A DNA stretch of 64,000 nucleotides from CALNYX01 sp942490925 (GTDB taxonomy: Bacteria; Chlamydiota; Chlamydiia; Chlamydiales; JAAKFR01). The position numbers and the translations under genes are program-made. The DNA is taken from assembly GCA_942490925.1 (NCBI GenBank), contig CALNYX010000017.1, forward strand, positions 930,001 to 994,000. The letters run 5' to 3'. The stretch's first letter is position 1; each line of letters starts with the position of its first letter. The notes under the pieces are model-generated. The model saw only the letters and a list, made by a program, of their open reading frames with translations. It had not been told where the DNA came from and made no database searches. Below, one piece after another: positions 53,301 through 61,288 of the stretch.

Positions 53301-53659
53301 ATCTGATTTAAAAAAGTCTGAGCCTGCTTTAACTGATTGAGAGCTTTGTTATTACCAGAATATTGCAAGCCATCTTGAAGCGTTGCCACCATCTTTTTCA
53401 TTGCCCCAACTTCCTCTTTGACAGACTTGAGCAGTTGCTGAGGCGTCATCTCCTTTGGAATCGGCTGCCCTTTTTGCGCTGCTACAAATAAGTTGTTGAG
53501 ATAGTCAAGCACCTCTTGATTCGTTTTACCCCATTGATGTGCAATGATATGAGCCATTGTTTGAGGGTCAGTTCCCTCAGCCATCCGTTGCGTCTGTTGT
53601 TGAGACTTTTGAACTCCTGAGGAACCCGTCGGATCTTGCGGTATATTAGCTTGAGACAT
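50360..53659 (-). CDS. DUF582-type (type III effector-like) protein, paralog 1
   Basis: 1,099 residues from ATG 53659 (a GTG one codon earlier is also possible). Same plan as its neighbour: coiled coil, three ~180-residue units, C-terminal region with the QQMQLQMTMTEVQQEW..LNQMYMSVAKAIFSM end. Relative to the neighbour, it lacks a ~60-residue insertion that the other carries just before the end. The gene is followed by paralog 2 after 7 bp; both share a transcript. The two are likely a lineage-specific duplication of a secreted host-interaction protein. Secretion is inferred from the family. Confidence 0.7.
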   Translation of the reverse strand: MSQANIPQDPTGSSGVQKSQQQTQRMAEGTDPQTMAHIIAHQWGKTNQEVLDYLNNLFVAAQKGQPIPKEMTPQQLLKSVKEEVGAMKKMVATLQDGLQYSGNNKALNQLKQAQTFLNQMSKALEAKPPTVSDEQMKTLDSLLSQLNQLAKLPPSRYQTQYWGEQMKLFAQLVKTTGKLLKPLQQEEAEMEAKYKGANAVDNAFDSLKNFFSVPNPKLTPQFFEDLQTLLTNQKYLDPTQLQQMMSYLQTLNSFVSVMVGNHAYSLSQFGVFVMLSEWISSYLKENPHATLEDLQSDLLDQLNGMPKGSLSPDQMKETEAIIAKLQQFFRESGKPINEDYPYFGEINSDNGYFSAYTPTEFIAENNITLHENTVNQIAGQVPDLALSDAQQAMKELAMIFTQQPIPKASPAFFNSIQTLVLSLPNLSTADQQVVKGYLNTLNSVVQVKMGNQTVSLENFSTNIVVLNWIYKDLGLDQNISLASLQKELNAQLKALPPGSFTKDQTAQALLVINNLPSAFGIAPSIPGLPTLGIISVGGGRTIYPYTDENVFQNNNASFVINGSTQSLQTAPQLPGGADVTADIAAIKAFAQASDPTPTPALFDAIADLSLNMSKMTTSQQKLVHNYLSTLDLLVGNASNSKGYTFSELVGLSVLNRWIDAAYKPNMTISQLQTAMQNQLASLPAGTLPPKIQSEMQKATDDLLLFFGPNPIPTGLPTFGNVIPLAPSGNNVVTQSPTIANVYSPSQFFSANGITFSHATPQSILEDTPTIFTPEQLQNMEQSLNQLIEDSKQLTQLYHLLQGARISSQIKYEAASGKSTSLQDLFQSAILNHYMPMQNKILQNTAAGLGWSNWQAQMYTTLIGDTTGFANASSIFTFNTMLSQGTPTAGVPGGDVYPGNPSSARAQVANELSSTNNFIKQSNQTITAINQYISQLENGTGGTGQFNTPSMEKQKTQLIVQLKGYRADLQTGILNLTMLRNVLESIQVIPSGNGFAINIDPPTNLAPATQQEIKTNWQSMLKQGEFAAANGAPGSPDSGLSNISQTFSSDEQKAENQSQNQQMQLQMTMTEVQQEWTIVSTSLQILNQMYMSVAKAIFSM

Positions 53660-53747
53660 CACCTCTCATTTTATCAAAAAAAAATTTAATACGAGAGAGG
53701 GAATTTACCAAATTGATTTTTTATACAAATTAAGTTAATATATTTCG

Positions 53748-54422
53748 GTGATTAAAAGTACCTTACGTCAAAGCATACCCGCCTTATTAGCTTATTTCCC
53801 GATGGGAGTTATCTATGGCCTACTCTTTATTCAACATGGCTACCCCGCTTGGCTAGCACCCATCTTTGGTCTCTTTGTCTACGCTGGCGCGATTCAGTTT
53901 TTAGCTCTGACACTTTTAGCTTCAGGCAGTTCACTTCTGATCGTCGCTATCTCCGTCATTCCCCTTGCTCTCCGCAACCTCTTTTACGGTCTCACTATGC
54001 TCGAGCGCTATGAATCAGCTCGCCCCTGGCAAAAAGCCTACCTCGCCCAATCCCTTGTTGATGCCACCTATTCTCTGCTACTGACCGGTCCTCGCTATGA
54101 AGGGAAGAAAGATATCCGCTACTGCCTTACACTCAGTGGACTTATCCATGGCTACTGGATCCTTGGAATCCTCATTGGACTGTTGGCAAACCATTGGCTC
54201 ACCATGCCTCCTCGCCTCGAGTTTTGCCTGACCGCTTTTTTTGGTGCTTCAGCTGTTGAGTTGGTTTTGAAAAAGAGAGAGAAGCGCCTTGTGGGTATCG
54301 CTGCAGCTGCAGCATTGATTGCCTTTTTTGGTTTTGCTAACCACTTCTTTTTAGCTGCGGTGATCTGTGCTATTGGCGGATGTTTACTATTTCCTGAGAA
54401 GAGCCAGGAGGTTGTCACATGA
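53748..54422 (+). CDS. azlC: AzlC-family branched-chain amino acid exporter, large subunit
   Basis: 224 residues starting at GTG 53748. Membrane segments with the family pattern GVIYGLLFIQHGYPAWLAPIFGLFVYAGAIQFL and SVIPLALRNLFYGLTMLERY. AzlC with AzlD exports branched-chain amino acids or analogues. The stop overlaps the azlD start (ATGA). It contrasts with the BrnQ importer at 30.6 kb. Confidence 0.9.
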   Translation: MIKSTLRQSIPALLAYFPMGVIYGLLFIQHGYPAWLAPIFGLFVYAGAIQFLALTLLASGSSLLIVAISVIPLALRNLFYGLTMLERYESARPWQKAYLAQSLVDATYSLLLTGPRYEGKKDIRYCLTLSGLIHGYWILGILIGLLANHWLTMPPRLEFCLTAFFGASAVELVLKKREKRLVGIAAAAALIAFFGFANHFFLAAVICAIGGCLLFPEKSQEVVT

Positions 54423-54712
54423 AAACAGTCGCTCTACTCCTTATGCTCTTTGCCATTTCGTTTGGCATGCGTTTACTCCCCTTTCTATTCGGTAAACGAC
54501 TTAAGAACTGGACCTTGCTTAGCAAGCTCTCTAATATGCTCCCAACGTGCATTCTTATCTTGCTAGTGATTCACACCTTGCATGTTTCGACATGTGAGTG
54601 GCCCGAGCTCTTAGGGCTTGGAGCTGTCGTAGGGATTCACCTGCTCTTTCGCAACGTACTTCTGAGCATGGGCGCTGGCATCGCCTGCCAGCAACTCCTT
54701 TTGCATTTATAG
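54419..54712 (+). CDS. azlD: AzlD-family branched-chain amino acid transport subunit
   Basis: 97 residues, three to four hydrophobic segments, typical of AzlD: VALLLMLFAISFGMRLLPFLFG at the start and ILILLVIHTLH in the middle. Start ATG is inside the azlC stop overlap. Always paired with AzlC. Confidence 0.88.
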   Translation: MKTVALLLMLFAISFGMRLLPFLFGKRLKNWTLLSKLSNMLPTCILILLVIHTLHVSTCEWPELLGLGAVVGIHLLFRNVLLSMGAGIACQQLLLHL

Positions 54713-54755
54713 TGCTAACCCCCTCCCTTCTTATTGACTCATTGCCTCACGAATC

Positions 54756-54819
54756 GCCTCAAATCTGTCTAAAATGAGGCATTATTTTTGTAATTAATTG
54801 ACTCAATCGCCTCATTTTT
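54756..54819. terminator. Overlapping hairpins in the convergent gap after azlD
   Basis: GCCTCA (54756-54761) can pair with TGAGGC (54775-54780), followed by ATTATTTTT; alternatively AAAATGAGGC (54771-54780) pairs over 10 bp with GCCTCATTTT (54809-54818). Both lie between the convergent ends of azlD and the hypothetical gene, so a bidirectional terminator is likely. The region also repeats GACTCA and GCCTCA motifs. Confidence 0.5.
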
Positions 54820-54842
54820 CTCTCAGCTAAGTCCAATGTAGC

Positions 54843-55238
54843 TTAGTGGGGCCTGGTGATCTGCTTCACCTCATGACGCGCTTGATTAGGTGTGATATTC
54901 CCCGATATCAGCTCATGACGTACATTCTCAAGCCCCTGAAAAATGCTCGCTAAATGCTCAGCCCGTGGAACCTCATTCTCCGCCTGCTCAATAGCCGCAA
55001 AAGCAAGTGCCTGATTAATCTGTTGAAGGGATTCCTTAAGCTGCGATGAAGAAGATTGCCCTGCCACAACGGCATTGAACTGCTGCTCCACCGCCTCAAT
55101 CTGCTCTTTGATCTGTTGACGATTTTGATTCGACATATTGGAGGTATTGAGCTCCCCCCACATATTGTTGATCTCAGCCTCTAAACGGACAAGCTCTGAC
55201 TTCTGTGCTTTGGTAGCTACCTTGTTAGAACGCATCAC
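54843..55238 (-). CDS. Small helical hypothetical protein
   Basis: 131 residues, Gln/Asn/Glu-rich, almost entirely helical with heptad-like spacing at residues ~10-80 (KSELVRLEAEINNMW, KEQIEAVEQQFNAV). No signal or membrane segment and no family recognised. Small coiled-coil proteins of this kind in chlamydiae are sometimes type III chaperones or effectors, but nothing here proves it. Convergent with azlD. Confidence 0.6.
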   Translation of the reverse strand: MMRSNKVATKAQKSELVRLEAEINNMWGELNTSNMSNQNRQQIKEQIEAVEQQFNAVVAGQSSSSQLKESLQQINQALAFAAIEQAENEVPRAEHLASIFQGLENVRHELISGNITPNQARHEVKQITRPH

Positions 55239-55345
55239 AACCCCCGGGTTATAAGCTTATTATACACAAAACACTATAAAAAATCTTTTATTTATTTCTG
55301 ATAAAGAAGTTGATCTTTAGAGACTTGAAAGGCATACTTTTTGCG

Positions 55346-56665
55346 ATGAATTACTCCCTTTTTATGACCCTTCTCGCCCTTTTAGGAGGCTTTTCACTCT
55401 GGCTTGGACGAAAGGGTAAAGATCTAGAGACAAACGATGATTTCTTCCTGATGGGCCGGAAATTGGGCTTATTCTCGCTTGTGATGACCCTGCTTGCCAC
55501 ACAAGTCGGTGGTGGTGCCTTGATGGGAGCTGCCGAAGAGGCTTATAGCAAGGGTTGGATAGTGATCTGCTATCCTCTTGGGATGGTCGCCGGAATGGTT
55601 CTTCTCGGCATCGGCTTTGGAGCTAAAATGCGGAGTCTCAACATCTCGACTGTCGCCGAGCTCTTTGAGAAGATCTATGGCTCACTACGCATGCGCAAAG
55701 GGGCTTCAACGCTCTCAATTATCTCTCTATTTTTCATCCTCGTTGCTCAAGCTATTGCTGCGCGCAAGTTTTTCATGTCTATCGGCTTTGAAAATGACCT
55801 CTTGTTTGTCACTTTCTGGATGATTCTTGTTGTCTATACTGTTGTGGGAGGACTACGAGCTGTTGTCAAAACAGACATTTTGCAAGCGAGTTTCATCTTG
55901 CTCGCGTTTTTTATTGCTTGCGTGGCAGCCAAACCGATCGACACACAAACAGCCATCTCACTGCCTCGGGAATCAGCTCCCTGGATCACCTGGTTGATGA
56001 TGCCGCTGTTTTTCATGCTCATTGAGCAAGATATGGGACAACGTTGTTTTGCCGCTAAATCGCCTCGCACTGTTTCTATTGCTGCCTGTCTTGCCGCAGG
56101 TATTTTGTTGATTGTCTCGCTTGTTCCGATCTACTTTGGCACACTTGCAGCAAAAATGGGATTAGCCATTCCATCGGGAGAGAGTGTTTTGATCTGCAGT
56201 GTACAGCACTTTACAAACCCAATTGTTGCCACAATTTTGATCTGCGCCATTTTGATGGCCGTTGTGTCGACAGCCGATTCACTTTTATGTTCGATCAGTT
56301 CAAATTTAGCCTGTGATTTTCCCACAAAAAACCACTCCGTGTTGCGTTGTCGCATGCTCACTGCGATTGTTGGAATGTCTGCTCTTGGCTTTTCGTTTCT
56401 GTTCAATAACGTCGTTGCGATGTTGATGTTCTCCTATGAATTGACAGTCTCCATTTTATTTGTGCCAGTCATGATGGCCGTCTTGACTAGAAAACCTCTC
56501 AAGCAAGCAGCGTTTGTCAGTATGATCCTCGGTGGGGTAACGTTTTTCCTCTACCGCGGTCACGCAATTCCTTTTCTTTTCCCAATGCTCTACTCCCTTG
56601 GTGGCTTTGCCATCACAACATTGAAATATGTTTCTAAACGTAAAAGTGACTCCCAAAGCACGTGA
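55346..56665 (+). CDS. Sodium:solute symporter (SSS family), paralog
   Basis: 439 residues from ATG 55346 (TTG at 55310 also in frame). About 12 helices; clear paralog of the symporter at 38.8 kb with shared blocks DDFFLMGRKLGLFSLVMTLLATQVGGGALMG, EQDMGQRCFAAKSPRTVS and STADSLLCSISSNLACDF. Substrate unknown. It overlaps the DUF167 gene by 38 bp. Confidence 0.85.
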   Translation: MNYSLFMTLLALLGGFSLWLGRKGKDLETNDDFFLMGRKLGLFSLVMTLLATQVGGGALMGAAEEAYSKGWIVICYPLGMVAGMVLLGIGFGAKMRSLNISTVAELFEKIYGSLRMRKGASTLSIISLFFILVAQAIAARKFFMSIGFENDLLFVTFWMILVVYTVVGGLRAVVKTDILQASFILLAFFIACVAAKPIDTQTAISLPRESAPWITWLMMPLFFMLIEQDMGQRCFAAKSPRTVSIAACLAAGILLIVSLVPIYFGTLAAKMGLAIPSGESVLICSVQHFTNPIVATILICAILMAVVSTADSLLCSISSNLACDFPTKNHSVLRCRMLTAIVGMSALGFSFLFNNVVAMLMFSYELTVSILFVPVMMAVLTRKPLKQAAFVSMILGGVTFFLYRGHAIPFLFPMLYSLGGFAITTLKYVSKRKSDSQST

Positions 56666-56876
56666 GAATCGTGTTGTTGGCTTTGAAAATGATGTACTGA
56701 AAGTCAAAGTGACAGCCGCGCCCGAAAAAGGGGCTGCAAACCATGCTGTCGTACAACTGCTCTCCAAATACTTTGATATTCCACAGCGTGATTTTATCTT
56801 GCTGCGCGGCGAAAGCTCACGACTCAAAACATTCAGGATAGATGGGGAACATTCCTTAAAACCCAAAAAACAATGA
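56628..56876 (+). CDS. DUF167 (YggU-like) protein
   Basis: 82 residues: KVTPKARENRVVGFENDVLKVKVTAAPEKGAANHAVVQLLSKY is the complete DUF167 pattern. Small conserved cytoplasmic protein of unknown function, found in most chlamydiae. Its start overlaps the upstream symporter and its end overlaps the convergent antiporter gene by 44 bp. Confidence 0.88.
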   Translation: MFLNVKVTPKARENRVVGFENDVLKVKVTAAPEKGAANHAVVQLLSKYFDIPQRDFILLRGESSRLKTFRIDGEHSLKPKKQ

Positions 56877-58176
56877 ACATCAGAAACGAGGGAAAGAGCG
56901 CTCCGAGGAAAATCGAGAAGAATGAAATCCTCCCTTGAAAAAGAGGTCTGAAAATAGAAAGGGCAATAGGATTCGGAGCGTTTGCAACAACAGTCAACCC
57001 GCCAGCTGCCATTGCACCAGCGATCACCAAGTATTTATCCATCAGATCAAGCCGTGGAACATCAAGCACAAGATAACCCACAATGGCGTTATCTGCCACA
57101 GCCGATAGAAGATAGCTCAACCCCATTGAAGCAAAATAGGAGGTCTCTTTGAGCATTGGAGTGATCCACCATCCTTGCAACTCTCCATGGATGATCAAAC
57201 TCGCAAAGAAAAAACCGATGAGAATAGCCGACTTGAGATGAAGTGGCGCTTGATAAAACATCGTCGCCTTATGAAATCCTAAGAAAAGAATGAAGATCCC
57301 GATAAACAGTGGAGCTTGCTCTCCTGTAATGGCAATCCCTGCAACAAACAGGAGGTGGAGCAACGTAATCCACAAAGGAGTTGGTCTAGTAACGCGCGAT
57401 TTTTCATGAACAGGAAGTTTGGGAGGAAATCCCCTTTTAAACTCCTTCTGAAAAGCAAAATAGTAAGTCATATTGGCTAGTAAAATACCGACAATCGCTT
57501 TCCATCCAAAATGCGTCAGCATGTACCACGAACTCCAGTCCCATTCACGTGTCACAACAAATAAGGCTCTTGATGCAAATCCTGTTAACAACCCTCCGAC
57601 AGAGACATTCACAAAGAGCAAACCAAATGTTGCATATTGAAAGAGACGCGAAGGTTTATAATGATAGAATTTCTTTGCCAATAAAATGGCAGAAATTGCC
57701 ATCGCGCCAGGCTCTTTAATCAACGAGCCAAGAAGGGGGCCTATTGTCAAAATCGTCCACCACCAAGCACCTGGAGTATCCCCACCGAGCCTTGCAATCC
57801 ACTCCAACACACTTTCGACAAAGGTTACAATGGGGCGTGATCCAATGACGACAACAATCACCATGATGTAGAGCGCATCGGTAAAATTCAGACCATTGAG
57901 GTAGCCGACAAGTGCTTGCCACCCCTCCATGTAAGAGAACCAAAAGAAAAGAGGAAGCAGCCAGATTCCAAAGATCACCTCTACTTCACCGAGTAAAAGT
58001 AAGACCTCAGAGGTAAAGTGGTAGTATTTCCACCGTTGAGGATGGGCTTTTTTCTTGCTAGCTAAAACTCTAGAATAGTTGTAAATCCATGGTGACAAGA
58101 AGGTATGCAAAATAGCACACCCAAAAATCATTGTTGCCACAACATTAAAAGTACTCATTACACTACTCATATTCAC
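56833..58176 (-). CDS. Putative Na+/H+ antiporter (PF07399-type)
   Basis: 447 residues with about ten to twelve membrane helices. Conserved segments such as FTDALYIMVIVVVIGSRPI, IGPLLGSLIKEPGAMAI and SAVADNAIVGYLVL with GGLTVVANAPNPIALSIF match the chlamydial putative Na+/H+ antiporter family. It would exchange Na+ for H+ at the inner membrane. Divergent from the MgtE-like gene with a 35-bp gap. Confidence 0.75.
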   Translation of the reverse strand: MNMSSVMSTFNVVATMIFGCAILHTFLSPWIYNYSRVLASKKKAHPQRWKYYHFTSEVLLLLGEVEVIFGIWLLPLFFWFSYMEGWQALVGYLNGLNFTDALYIMVIVVVIGSRPIVTFVESVLEWIARLGGDTPGAWWWTILTIGPLLGSLIKEPGAMAISAILLAKKFYHYKPSRLFQYATFGLLFVNVSVGGLLTGFASRALFVVTREWDWSSWYMLTHFGWKAIVGILLANMTYYFAFQKEFKRGFPPKLPVHEKSRVTRPTPLWITLLHLLFVAGIAITGEQAPLFIGIFILFLGFHKATMFYQAPLHLKSAILIGFFFASLIIHGELQGWWITPMLKETSYFASMGLSYLLSAVADNAIVGYLVLDVPRLDLMDKYLVIAGAMAAGGLTVVANAPNPIALSIFRPLFQGRISFFSIFLGALFPSFLMFIVFWVLRNVPHLS

Positions 58177-58211
58177 TTTCGTATTAAAAAAAAATGGATT
58201 AAAAGAAATGG

Positions 58212-59234
58212 ATGCGGATTGATACCTCGAAAAGGCTCAGTACTCACGAGCTTGAAAAACCCGTTAGAGAATTCATAGACAAATTCGACTTTGTTTTTAC
58301 TCTCGATCAAACCATAGCAGAGATGCTGGCCAACCTCCAGACTGTACAACGCGACAAACAGGTTGAATATTTCTATATCACAGATAATGACAACGTCTTA
58401 CAAGGAATTGTCTCTACTCGCAGCTTGCTTTACAATCCTCCGGAAACAAAGCTTATCGATCTGATTGACCCTGATATCATCAAAATTGATGAAAACTCCC
58501 CTCTTGAACATGCATTGCAAATTCTCACTCAGCAGCAGATCCTTGCTCTACCTGTCATCGATTCAGGGAATCACTTTCTCGGGATCATTGAAGTGCTCCC
58601 TCACGAAACAGATCTACTAAAAACCAAGCGTCTCCATTTCAAGAACATCAAACAGGATGTCTTCCAGTTTATCGGCTTTTCAATTGAACAATCAAAGCTC
58701 GCCTCAACGTGGAACGAATTTCGTTACCGCATGCCGTGGCTCCTCTGTAACCTCGTTGGCGGTCTGATCTGTGCTGTTATTGGAGAAGTCTTCCAACAGA
58801 CATTGAAAACCTATGTCATTCTTGCTCTCTTTATCCCACTTGTCCTAACTCTAAGCGAGTCGATTTCTATTCAATCAATGACACTGAGTTTAAGGTTCTT
58901 ACATTTTAAGAAAGTGATGTGGAGACAAGTTGGACGTCGCATGTTTGTCGAAGCCAAAGCAAGTTTAGCTCTAGGAGTTGCAAGCGCCCTACTGATTAGC
59001 ATCTTCTATTTTGCCTGGAGTGTCCAAATCCCACCAGTTATAGCAATTGCCGCTAGTATGGTCATTGCAATGATCTGCTCAGCAATTTTTGGAGGCCTCT
59101 TTCCAATTATCCTCCACGCCCTTAAGCTTGATCCTAAGGTGGCAGCTGGTCCAGTTGTCTTAATGATGGCAGATGTTGTGACAGTCTCGATCTACTACAG
59201 TTTAAGCACCGTAATTCTTATGCATCACTCATAA
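58212..59234 (+). CDS. mgtE: MgtE-like divalent cation transporter lacking the N-terminal domain
   Basis: 340 residues: two CBS domains (~30-145) followed by about five membrane helices (~175-335) with the MgtE pattern ALFIPLVLTLSESISIQSMTLSLR and a C-terminal LDPKVAAGPVVLMMADVVTVSIYYSLSTVIL. Full MgtE proteins (~450 residues) carry an extra N-terminal Mg2+-sensing domain; it is absent here. Mg2+ transport is the likely role, with altered gating. Its end overlaps the heptose kinase gene by 17 bp. Confidence 0.85.
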   Translation: MRIDTSKRLSTHELEKPVREFIDKFDFVFTLDQTIAEMLANLQTVQRDKQVEYFYITDNDNVLQGIVSTRSLLYNPPETKLIDLIDPDIIKIDENSPLEHALQILTQQQILALPVIDSGNHFLGIIEVLPHETDLLKTKRLHFKNIKQDVFQFIGFSIEQSKLASTWNEFRYRMPWLLCNLVGGLICAVIGEVFQQTLKTYVILALFIPLVLTLSESISIQSMTLSLRFLHFKKVMWRQVGRRMFVEAKASLALGVASALLISIFYFAWSVQIPPVIAIAASMVIAMICSAIFGGLFPIILHALKLDPKVAAGPVVLMMADVVTVSIYYSLSTVILMHHS

Positions 59235-60222
59235 GCGAGCTCACCATAACTGGTGTACGTTTTACAACGTTTTGCAAATCTTCAAGTGAAACGCGCGCGC
59301 ATCCAGTTCGCTCAATCGCAATTGCTGCTGCAACATTCGAAAGCTGAGCTGCTTCTGCAAGAGAGATCTCATTTGCAAGGGCCGCAGTTAAAACAGCAAG
59401 CACCGTGTCGCCAGCTCCTGTCACATCACGTACCTCATGCACAACCGCAGGGAAGTCTTGGCGCATACCGTCCTTCTCAAAGATCGACATCCCTTCCTTT
59501 GAACGTGTGACAATCAATGTATCCAATACGTTTTCTTCCAAAATTTTAGCCGCTACCTCATCGAGCGTCGCCTCTTGGCCAAGGCCCGCAGCAGCAAGTG
59601 CTTCGCCATAGTTGGGTTTAATGATTGTTGCACCGCGATAACGACTGAAGTCCATCCCCTTAGGATCTACAATAACAGGAACTTGAGCCAACTCTATCAC
59701 CGCTTCTAAAAGAGTCGGTGTTAAAAACCCTTTTGCATAATCAGAGATCGCAATGAGATCAATCTCTCTCATTAATTGCGGCAGTGACTCAATGACCTGG
59801 TTTTCTAAGGTTGAAGAGAGTGTTGTGGTTTCCTCGTAGTCGACACGTACAATCTGTTGACTATCAGCCATCATCCGATTTTTTTGCGGCGTGAGATAGC
59901 CCTGATCTACGAAGATACCTGAGGTATCGACTCTCTCTTGCTTCAACTCCTGAATTAGTTCTCTACCAGCTGGATCATCCCCAACTCGCCCTACAGCTGT
60001 GACTTCCATTCCAAGAGCGACAAGGTTTAAGCTCGTATTACCCGCACCACCAGGCAATGAATGCTCTTTACTCACACAGAGTACTGGCACAGGAGCTTCA
60101 GGCGAAATCCGCTTCACACGTCCAATAGTATAGACATCAAGCATGAAGTCGCCAAAAAGCAACACTTTCTTCTTTTTCAGACGGTTACATGTGTCTTTGT
60201 GGCAAAACATAGTTCGTGACAT
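59218..60222 (-). CDS. hldA: D-glycero-beta-D-manno-heptose-7-phosphate kinase (RfaE domain I)
   Basis: 334 residues, PfkB-type kinase: KVLLFGDFMLDVYTIGRVKRISPEAPVPVL, LPGGAGNTSLNLVALG, and catalytic VRDVTGAGDTVLAVL near residue 285 (GAGD motif). It phosphorylates heptose-7-phosphate at C1 in ADP-heptose synthesis for lipopolysaccharide core. The adenylyltransferase domain of bifunctional HldE is missing and would have to be elsewhere. It overlaps the epimerase gene by 38 bp. Confidence 0.9.
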   Translation of the reverse strand: MSRTMFCHKDTCNRLKKKKVLLFGDFMLDVYTIGRVKRISPEAPVPVLCVSKEHSLPGGAGNTSLNLVALGMEVTAVGRVGDDPAGRELIQELKQERVDTSGIFVDQGYLTPQKNRMMADSQQIVRVDYEETTTLSSTLENQVIESLPQLMREIDLIAISDYAKGFLTPTLLEAVIELAQVPVIVDPKGMDFSRYRGATIIKPNYGEALAAAGLGQEATLDEVAAKILEENVLDTLIVTRSKEGMSIFEKDGMRQDFPAVVHEVRDVTGAGDTVLAVLTAALANEISLAEAAQLSNVAAAIAIERTGCARVSLEDLQNVVKRTPVMVSSLMSDA

Positions 60223-61141
60223 AGTCGATTACAGCCGTTTCTAGTGAAAATTTTGGGAGATGCAATTTCGCCTGGTGGGACTTTTGCATCTCAGCGCACG
60301 TATAGTTCTGATACTTCCCGATTAAATCAATCGGCATATCGATATACTTGATTTCGCCTGGGCGGTCAACTCCTTTGATGACACCACCAGCTAGAGTGTT
60401 CCAAGTCCCCGGTGTTCCTGTTCCTATATTATAGATACCGCAAGCCAAATTCTCTAAAAATTGGACAGTCATCTCAGCTGCATCCTTAACATAAATAAAG
60501 TCGCGTACCTGATCACCATCTCCAAATCTCTGAGGTTCACTAGACTTAAAGAGTTTGATCTCCCCCGTAGCCTGTACATCAGGGACCATCTTCAAAATCG
60601 CTGAAGCCATACGCCCTTTATGAAACTCATTGGGACCAAAGACATTAAAGTACTTCAAGCCGACGACACGATCCAAATATCCCTGATCCTTGAGCCAAAG
60701 ATCAAATAGATGCTTAGAATAACCATACATATTAAGTGGCTCAAACTGCTCTAATAAATCGTGATCATCCGAAAATCCTTTACTCCCATCTCCGTAAGTT
60801 GCTGCAGATGAAGCATAAATAAATCGACAACCACGTGGAATTGCATACTCTGCCAAACGTCTTGAATAACGATAGTTGTTCTCTAGCAAATAGTTTGAGT
60901 CTTTTTCAACCGTGCTTGAACACGCTCCTAAATGAATAAATGCAGTCGGATTGTTAGTTTCTAACCAACTAAATAACTGATCTTTGTGAAGGATATCGCG
61001 AAACTTTTTACCAACAAGATTCTTCCACTTATCACTCTCATCTAACTCATCAACCACAATGATGTCATCAATACCCATTTCATTGAGCACTTTTAACACA
61101 ACAGAGCCAATAAACCCCGCGCCACCAGTCAATACGATCAT
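60185..61141 (-). CDS. rfaD: ADP-L-glycero-D-manno-heptose 6-epimerase
   Basis: 318 residues from ATG 61141, chosen because AGGAG lies seven bases upstream (two ATGs at 61159 and 61156 are in frame). Short-chain dehydrogenase fold: TGGAGFIGS cofactor loop, SSAATYG, MYGYSKHLFD (YxxxK) catalytic pair, LKYFNVFGPNE. It converts ADP-D,D-heptose to the L,D form in lipopolysaccharide core assembly. It pairs with the kinase next to it; Chlamydiaceae lack heptose, so this separates the organism from them. Confidence 0.92.
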   Translation of the reverse strand: MIVLTGGAGFIGSVVLKVLNEMGIDDIIVVDELDESDKWKNLVGKKFRDILHKDQLFSWLETNNPTAFIHLGACSSTVEKDSNYLLENNYRYSRRLAEYAIPRGCRFIYASSAATYGDGSKGFSDDHDLLEQFEPLNMYGYSKHLFDLWLKDQGYLDRVVGLKYFNVFGPNEFHKGRMASAILKMVPDVQATGEIKLFKSSEPQRFGDGDQVRDFIYVKDAAEMTVQFLENLACGIYNIGTGTPGTWNTLAGGVIKGVDRPGEIKYIDMPIDLIGKYQNYTCAEMQKSHQAKLHLPKFSLETAVIDYVTNYVLPQRHM

Positions 61142-61288
61142 CTTTTTACTCCTCATCATACTTATGGAAGTACCATAGCAAAAAGCAGATATCTACCAAA
61201 GACGTTTTTTATTAACAAATAGTAATAGAATTTAATACAAGTTAATTAATAAAATGAAGTTATTAAAGATAATTAATTGAGGTTTATT

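Noticed and set aside
54721..54842. GACTCA/GCCTCA repeats as a regulatory array
   Set aside because: They are explained by the arms of two overlapping terminator hairpins between convergent genes.
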